DNA of 64,000 nucleotides from Toxorhynchites rutilus septentrionalis (lineage: Eukaryota > Arthropoda > Insecta > Diptera > Culicidae): the NCBI RefSeq assembly GCF_029784135.1, contig NC_073746.1, positions 114,760,035 through 114,824,034 of the forward strand, in the 5' to 3' direction. The position numbers were made by a program, and so were the translations under genes. Shown piece after piece: positions 51,001-60,000 of the stretch; within the stretch, counting starts at the first letter, position 1; each line of letters opens with the position of its first letter. Below the pieces are notes generated by a model that did not search any database, had not been told where the DNA came from, and saw nothing but the letters and a program-made list of their open reading frames with translations.

Positions 51001-54000
51001 TGCATGACACGATTTCTTTTTTTTTATCCCATTTATTTATTTTAGGCTCATTAGTATTTTAGCTGTAACAGAGCCGAATTTTAATCGTGTACATGTCACA
51101 TGGTTATCATATCTATAATTATAGCACATTACACAGTTGCCCTTCGCCAGTATTCCTTCTATACCAATGCATATGGCACATTTACACAGTAGCCATTTAG
51201 GCGTAAGAGTATTCTTTCTGTTCTTCCATTATCCAGTTAGACCACTGGACAGCGGAGACAGTTGATATAATCATTGTTGAGTTATTTATAGAACAGCAGC
51301 CCGATGTGTCTTGCAGAGCAGAGCAGTTGTATGGATGAATCGATCTAATTTCGACCGTGGATCGATCTCCATCGCTGATGATTGTTGCGTGGACGTAGCT
51401 ATTCTGTAATAACACAAAGATGGTCAATGAGGGCCCTGAGACGATTTCTTACAGCAACACGTTTCGACATGCAACTAAAAGCACAAAACAGCCACGCATA
51501 ACTGGAAAGGCAGAGTGTCCCATCGCAAAGCAGGGAAACAAAAGGAAATTGAACGGTGAATGGCGTGGATTTGAGTTATTTTTTTTGGGGAAACTTTTTT
51601 CATGCGGTCCCCAATGTGTACCGATCACGATATTTTAAAGCTACTGGTGAAGTTTTGGACGATTTTTTTATGCGACTTTTTTGTGCAGTCCCTATTCCCC
51701 GCACAAAAAAAGGTTTGTCTGTTCTTCTTTAACTAAGTAATATTACGTACTTCTCAATATTACATAATAAACATATTAAGTATTATATAATTCCAATATT
51801 CTTTAATGATGTCTTCATCTTGGCGTAATGCATGTTCTTCTGTTACCAATGGGAATGATACAAGTTTCTAGTTCAAGTTCAGCAAAATGAAACAATATGA
51901 ATGTTTTGCTTGGCAGCACTTGAGGGCAGCTCAGGCATCGCTTTTCTTGATAAATACAGAGTATTCGGGTGGGCGAAAAGTTTAAAACAAATTATATAGC
52001 GCAGCTTTCATTTTGCTTATAGACGTGAATATATTATTGAAAAAACCTCAACTTGTCCACGTGGACAACATCTAAATCCCCTCCTCCCTCTCTGTGAAAA
52101 AGCGTGGAAATTTTCGCACCCCCTACCCCCCTAAAGTTGTCCACGTGGTATGTGAATAGCTCCTAAAAACTGTATCAATTGTTCTCATGAGAAATTTTCC
52201 CCCCTAGCTTTGCGTTCGAGGTCTCGTCCACGTGTTCAAGTATCTAGAAACAGCGGCAGCCAAAGAGGAGAAATCGAAGAGTGGTCTCGATGGACACGCT
52301 ACCCTACGGAGGTCGGCGCTTTCGTCGAAAAATTCCTCCGGAAGTCTGTTGGATGGCAGCCGGAACAGACGCGCTCACGTCGACTCCGGGTACAGCACGA
52401 GCGACGGAGGTTTCGATGGTAAGCGTTGGTCCCAGGAATATCCGCACGATAGTGGTGGCACCTACTCACCCAAATGGTCGCCCATTCCAATGCACACAGG
52501 CTTCAGTGGGAAACCACCACCAGCAGCTTCAGTTGCACCAACAGCAGCAACCGGTACAGCTGGTCATTCTAATGTGGTTCCTCTGTTGTCATCTGCAGGT
52601 GCAAATGGTCTTTCAGGTCTGCTCAGTGGTGAAAGCCACGGGGGTGGAGGCATAATAGGTTCGCTTGAGGAGGAGTTCAAGAAAGGCATCGCGCTGCAGG
52701 ATCAGCTCGAGCGAAAGAAGTTGTCGAATAAGAATAAGTAATATGATTGCATTCGATTGAGTTCAAAATTCTAACCAATTTCCTTTCATAGCATCGACAT
52801 TTCTCCAGAAGGTGATTTGACACTAGATAGCGCAAAGTCCGATGAAAAGATGCGAACGCTAGGAAATATTCAAACTTACAGGTATTTATGATCACAATCT
52901 CTCGTTCAAAATATATTCGATAACATAACATCAATACTCCTCTTCCAGGGAATACAAGGAAGCACTGCGTCAGCAACGCAATCAGGTTGACATCTACCGA
53001 CCCAAAGAGCAACAAATCCAAACACCCGAAAGCAGTGGATCCACGTCGGAATCATCGCCCCTCAGTAATTTCTCTCCCTACAACAAGTCTCAAGCCACCA
53101 CTCCTTCGCCCTCAGTGTACAGCAACAGCAGCCAAAGTTCTCCCCTTTCCCCCCACCACTGCAACGTCCACAAACTGAACCAAATCAACGCTAATGGCGC
53201 CCACGCCACTAATGGTTTCAACCAAAACGTCACCTCTAGTCCACTTCTGTCGCCAAACCGGAACATTGTGCCGCCGTTTGTTGAAGATATCGCCAACAAC
53301 AGCGGCAACAGTACCACTTCAACGCCCAACAAGCGACCGGTTCAAAAAGTCATCCCTTCGCGAAACATATCCACATATCAGGCGAACCAGTCTCCCACCC
53401 ATCTGAACGGGAACCATCATCTCTCAACGAGTGCCGCCTCGGTTGGTGGTTCCCCAATGAGCAATGGTAAAATACCCATTCCAAATGGTACCCCCATTAA
53501 GACGGCCGTGTCCAACTGTACGGATTACGCGTATGTGAAGCCGAACAGTCCCTGCAAGGCGTCCACCGGCATTCTGACCCACAACAGCGTTCCCTCTTCG
53601 ATTCCAAAGCCAACGGCAAACGGAGGTAGCTCGCCGAATGGAAACCAGAAGCCACTCACTGCCACTGTTGGTTACGTGAATGGTGTCAAACCGGGACAGA
53701 AACCTAACAAGTGGGTTGGACGCAACATTTGGCATCGCTAGGTATTTCTTAATTTGTTATTTTTCTCTCGAGCAGAACTGTCTCCTGGAATCGGGATGTG
53801 CCAAACGATAAGCTGAGCTTCACAATGCGGCGTGAATTTGACAAGCAGAAGGAGGAAACAGAGCTGATCGAACAGTTACGACAGGTTAGTATTTTTCGGG
53901 GAAAAAATATTCTTCGTGTAGAATCAACGTATCAACGTTTGTTATTTTTGTAGATCATTGAAACTCGTTTGAAAATGACTCTTCCGGAGGACATTGCGCC

Positions 54001-57000
54001 AGCGCTAACCGATGGCGTTGTGTTGTGTCACTTGGCGAACTATGTTCGACCGCGATCCGTTGGGAGCATACATGTCCCTTCACCAGCTGTGGTATGTATT
54101 GGTTTATGTGTTTGAAACATGGAACATTAGCAATTGTGAGAAATGTGGAAATCCAGCAAAAGCTAGGCGATGAATTCAGTTATATAGTTTTTTTCAGGGT
54201 CAATGACATATGCCAAATTCTTTTTCATACGATACTTATTCTACGGTTGATAAGATGGGGAACCGATTACTCGCGAACGTCTTGAGGTTAGTAGGGTGAC
54301 CTATTTTTATCATAAAGAGAAGGAAACATATGGAAATTTGAACATTTTTTATGATTACATACGGAGATCGATAGTTCTGAGGAGTAGATAGATCTGGGAC
54401 ATGTAATCGAGATCTAACCTAGCTAACATATCGTACACCGGCTCATTGGGTTGGTTCCTTAGGGACTTAAGGAATTTTTCTAAATTTCATCTGACGGCAA
54501 GATATACCACGCACAACTTAACAACGTGCTCGATGTCGTGGTTGTGGCCAGTCTTCAGAATGCAACGCGGTGCTGATGTGTAACAAGATTTTTGTAGTCA
54601 GTTGAGCTGCCACTCCTTGTGTACACATGAGTTCTGGCGAATGAGCACGATTTGAAACACAGATGAAATGTTTTGTTGTTAGCGCCCAGATTTGCGCTGT
54701 GCTTGCGCCGTATTTCTATACTGCGCGCTTGAATCTGGATTGCTCTCTCTGTTGAGATATTATTCTTCACACAAGCGTATACGGTTCAAATGGAGGCGCG
54801 CTGTTGTTTTTATGCTTTGCTTAGAACGAACAAAGACAAAGCGGGCGCTAGAATTTGATGTGTATGTGTGTGTGTATGGAATGAGGCGTTCATCACACAA
54901 GTGAGAAGAGATGTATAGATGTATGTAGTATCTGAATTCTGCGCCGGGTACATTTTGCGCTGTCGTCTTTATGAATTTTGTGCACTTCGCACCAAGAGAG
55001 AATACATGTTTGTGTTGAACGCGCGCTGATGAAAATTAAACTCAAGCGCTGCGCTGCGTATGTTTTCTGAAGAGTGGTTGTGGCTGTCTTGATCATAAAC
55101 GTAGAGATTCTTTCTGGAAAAAATGATACGAAAGATACCATTGAGGAAGGGGCGGATCCTTCGACTGAAGGAGGCCTGGATGACGATAGCTCAGGATTCG
55201 TTAAATCAGGAACTTGGCACTTTGGTAGACCAAACTGTTTGGGTGTGGCTTGTTGGAAAAATAAACAACACTCGGATGGTTTATTCGCGATCTTTAACAT
55301 TTAATGGTTGGATATAAAATTGCATTATATTGGAAGGGAGCTTCTGTATGCACTTAGGGGCTGTCCACATACCACGTGGACAACTTTAGGGGCTGAGCGG
55401 TGTAGGTGGTATGAAAATGTCCACGTTTGTCCACGGAGATATATAATATTTTCACATTCTAAATTAAATTAAATTGTTCTGTATTCAAGATTTTTAAAAC
55501 TTTCCGTCCAACCTGAGTATGGTCTCTCTAAAACTGGTGGTAATTGATTGAAATTGGTTTGTAAAAATGTAAAAATTAATTATCTAAATTGTTACATAGC
55601 GATTTTTGAAAATTCAAAAAATTGAAATTTGAAAAATTTCTGTATCAAAAAAAGGCTACGTAACAATTTAGATAGTTCATTTTTACATACACATTTCAGT
55701 CAGATTGGTCCACTAAATTCTGAGTACCACCAGTTTTAGAAAGAGCATCCACCCGCCCAGCTGCCTACAGCATAATAAACACTACCGTCAGTGGGGTTGT
55801 CATTGGGCCAAAAAACCATATGTTTAAGTTAGCCACCTTGTAACAACCACATTTTAGCATCAACATCACGTTGAAGCACGTTGTTATAATCATCATAGTT
55901 AAGTTTATAGCTGATGCAAGAATTATAATGAAAACTCGCTTCACAGGAGTTGTACAAAAATTGGCCCAATGTCACCCCTTAATGAGCAACAATCTCTTAA
56001 AGGTGTAAACTACCATTTGTACACGTGAGTAAATTCACAACGTACCCTCTATGCGTAAAATATGTGGAGAATTCCACGTCTATCCACATAAAACTGTGTT
56101 AGCTTGTGATAACCAGTAGAAAATACAGATTTATATGAAAAGCAGAGCTAAATATCTTTTGAAAGCTTTCAAAAAGGAACTAATTGATCACTGGGAGAAG
56201 CTATTCGAAGCAGAGAGCAAACAGCAACTTACAATGCTTATTTTTTTTCAACATGATGCATCGCATTTTTTACTGGACAACACGTGTTAACGCACTTTTT
56301 TGTGAATGGGCGTAAAAACCCTCTGCATAGAATTGAATGCCCCATAGATCACCCCACCCTGCCTGCTGAAAAGTCCTAAAATGTGGAAAAATTCCACAAA
56401 ATTTCACAAAAATTACCCTTTATTGAATATCGTACTTACGATGCTGTTCAGTTCGCGAGCCAAGAATGATGAAATCAAAAAACAAACATGCGGAGTTTGA
56501 TAGTAAACAAGGCGAATGAATTGGTGCTTACAGGTTATTATTCGTGTGTTGGTGGAATCTGCATACTGAACCGATGGTTTTAGTTTAGCCCAAAGTCACC
56601 CCAATCAAGCTCAAAAATAAATAATAAAAATGTTTTACAACTGCATTTTGAAATTTTTGGAAAAAAATATTGGAATACTGGGTTAATTGATTAAATTTTG
56701 ACGACTAGTGGTGCATGGACCATCTCACGCAAATGTAAATAATAAACCTTAATCAATCACCAATACGTCCTAACTTTTTGTAGATTTATTTTTCACGATT
56801 GGATTTATGGGATCATTTTCAGCTGAGTTCTCTGGGCGGTTGTTGAATTTCTAATAATGTTTTTTAAATTAATTTATTTAATAAAACGACTACCTGACGG
56901 CACAAGATGAATGCCCTGTGGCTGTGGCCACATTTCCCGTTTTTTTCTTGCAGCGCTTTCTATTCAGTCCGCATCAAGCGCGTTTGCACGATATCAGTGT

Positions 57001-60000
57001 CGGTCCCAGTTCCCAACGATACTTATTGCATAAATATAAAATAGTCAGCAATTCGACGTGTTGAAGAAAAGACTTCATTCATATAGAATAAGCAGGTAAA
57101 TCGAAAAAAAAGTTTTTAATTTTTCAAAGATCGATTTGGCAAAGATCGATTCTTTCGTACCGTTTCAATCAGTGGTTCGATCCCTAAGCCGTTTGGAAAA
57201 TCGATTCGACAAGATCGATTTTTTTTTGTAAAGATTGCTCAATCCTAGTTCTAACACCAACTTTAATTCCAACATTCGAAAAAAAAATCACGAAAATCCG
57301 TTAATTTTCGACCTTCCAGAGTAGGGCCCCTCTTAAATTGATCGATCTAAGTGCCTTTTGAAAAGTGAAAAATAAACTTAATTTTTTTCATTTTTTATGG
57401 TTTTTTATTTTAAAATGCATGAACAATCAAGTTTTTTCTATCAACAAAATTAAAGCTCTACAACCATTCCACAATTTCTTCCTTGACACCACAATGTAAT
57501 TCCTCTTGTTATCTTCCATGTCTAAAATGTTTCACAACATAACTTTATGCGAAAATTTCTCATCTTTCAAATGAATGCAATTTAATCGTTCCAAGTAGCG
57601 TACTTTTGAATTGGAGTCAATTTAAAGCAAACAAATTGTCTCAAGAAAATTTCAATAATTCTTTCATAGTTGAGATTTGAGCTTGATTTCGTAGTTGGTT
57701 ATCAATTAATCGTGAGTTGTCTGATGTCATCTTTCCCCGTGATTACTTTGAAAGTCATTTAGACACTCAATGCAGAATGATGAATAAAGATTTGAAAAAT
57801 AGTAAAATATTTTAATATGCTTTTAATACCCTCTGAACATTCCCCAAACTATGGCGGAAAAGGTTTCGTATTGGGCTAACGACTAAAGGTGAATCGGGAA
57901 TCGAGAGTGAAAAATCCTGTGATCGATCATATTCCTGATCGAAATCACAATCAGTAAAGCTTAAGATCAATCTTTGGAATTGTGTAGTTTATATTCCGAT
58001 CAGGCCTCAACTTTAAGAGCGCTACGTCCAATTTACGGTCGTCATAATCGTCCTACCAGATCAACAATTGAGCGTCTAGTGGAAGATTTTAATCCACAGG
58101 CACAGTACAAAATGTTTCCGTGTCAGTGGGACAAAAAAATACCCGTAGTGTCGAGAATATTGCTGTCACTAGCGCATCTATTGAGGAAATCCAAATTAAT
58201 TTCTCACACGTCGTTCTCAAACGTTGGGCATCCCTGTGACGTAGTTGTGGCGAAAAGATCTTGTCCTATATCCTTACAAGATTAAATTGACGCAAGAACT
58301 GAAGCCGCTTGAACAGCAGAAGCTTTGCTTATTGGCTTCGTCAATAAGCAAAATATGCGTTATTGGCAGCAATCCACACGTACTCCATGAGTCACCATTG
58401 CATCCCGAAGAAAATACGGTTTGGTGCGGTTTATGGTCCGGCGGCGTCATTGGGCCGTTCTTCTTCCGTGACGATCAAGACCGGTACGTTACTGTGAATG
58501 GGAATCGCTACCGCTCAATGATAACTGAATATTTTAATAATCGATTTATTGAAAACCAAGTTTGGTGAGCGTGTTATCTCATGAAATGACCCAGTCAATT
58601 GGTCGCTTCGCTCGTGTGATTTGACGCCGTTAGACTATTTCCTGTGGGACTACGTCAAGTCTATGGTCTATGCCAACAAGCCAGCGACGATTGATGAACT
58701 TCGTACGAATATCGAACGTGAAATTGCAGCAGTATCGACCGATTTATGCTTGAAAACCGTCGAAAATTGGGTTCAGCGTCTAGACTTCTGCAAGCGTGCC
58801 CGTGGTGACCATGCAAAATAAATCGTGTTTCATACAAAATGGCATCAAATGTACTTCGTAGCTTTCACATGAATTTCATTGATATCCAAAACCGGTTTTG
58901 TTTTATTTGAAAAAAAAAACTTTTGTAGCGCAAAAGCCGTTACAGCGCGGACTCGATTATATACAGTTTCTGATTTCTTTTCACTGTATATAATCGAATC
59001 CTGTATACAGGGTAACTTCGATATAACGTACATTTTACATTCAAAATTGTACGTTGTATCGCATTGTACGTTATATCGAAGCATAATAAAGAACTCAGAA
59101 ACGTAGCTTATATTACTTTATTGTGTTGCTGTTTGAGTAAGGTTAATGAATAAATTCAACCAGAAGACGAAACCAATCTTTCTCATGATGTTTCCCTTCG
59201 TAACGATTCGCACAGCACAGCGTTGGTTTGATCGATTTCGTTCTGGTGTAGTGGCTGCCGAAGATACATCCCGTACTGGTCGGCCAATCGTTGTGGAAAC
59301 CGATAAAATCGTTGAAATCATCAAGTAGTCCGGCATGCATTCGGTCGTCTAAAACTAAGACTCAAGCGGAAAACTTTTCGTCTCAATCTAAGTCATACGG
59401 AGTCAATTAAATTTATTTTTCAAGTTGATATTACATGAAAAAACTTCCAACCTTTTTTCCCATGCTAATCCGTCAAAGGAACAAAAGATTGTGTGACTCT
59501 GACTTTGTTCGTTTACGTTTTTGGTCGACGTAACGAGAAGTAAAATTGAATTGAAATTATATTTAGAACACTTCAAAAATACTGAAATTTCAGTTTCTGT
59601 TAAAATATCAGGCCCTTATGATTTTGAATGCTAGCATTGATTTAGGAAAAAAAATCTAGTTCGTTCATTTCATCTGCTTATTTTTACTTTTAATAACAAC
59701 ACTTTTCCTATGTAGTGGACTATTATAAGAAAAGTAACATACATAAACAAAATTTGTGACGTCACAGATTTAAAAAAATCTTCCCACCTTCCTTTTTCCA
59801 TTTCGCTATTGCACCCAATGAGGTACATATAGAGGTGGAGCAGTAGGCGAAACGTATCTGTATTGGCAAGCAAAATATCATGTCGTAATTATTTGCATTC
59901 AATATGGAATGTATATGGAAGGAACAAACCAATGTTGAAAGTACTCACGGTTGCATGATAATTTGAGCCAAAATTCTCATGAAATCATTCAACTGGTTGT

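Larger units (their letters stand above)
42770..52163. mobile_element. TAA-flanked inverted-repeat insertion filling an LRCH intron
   Basis: Left end GAAGCTGTCCACATACCAC and right end (complement GGAGCTATTCACATACCACG) match the ends of the 8480-11642 element, with TAA on both sides (42767-42769, 52164-52166). Family sequence is shared internally near both edges (50518-50600, 51800-52070). The 9.4 kb includes many younger insertions listed separately. Alternatively two neighbouring copies may have lost their outer halves, but the matching TAA flanks favour one insertion. Confidence 0.65.
54092..57973. other. 6.8-kb LRCH intron, left part
   Basis: Holds a dispersed repeat near 54230-54620 sharing ACCGATTACTCGCG with 28760, the transposon end at 55358, and a fragment near 56945-57060 of the TTAA family seen at 25229. 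The 135-codon - frame 54893-55300 shows no family and is not called. Confidence 0.45.

Noticed and set aside
53739..53741. TAG as a genuine stop with donor GTATTT at 53742
   Set aside because: Using that donor puts a stop before the junction and breaks the frame; donor 53711 restores the conserved SWNRDVP motif.
54893..55300. A 135-codon - strand frame in the LRCH intron
   Set aside because: No family resemblance; lies in repeat-derived sequence.
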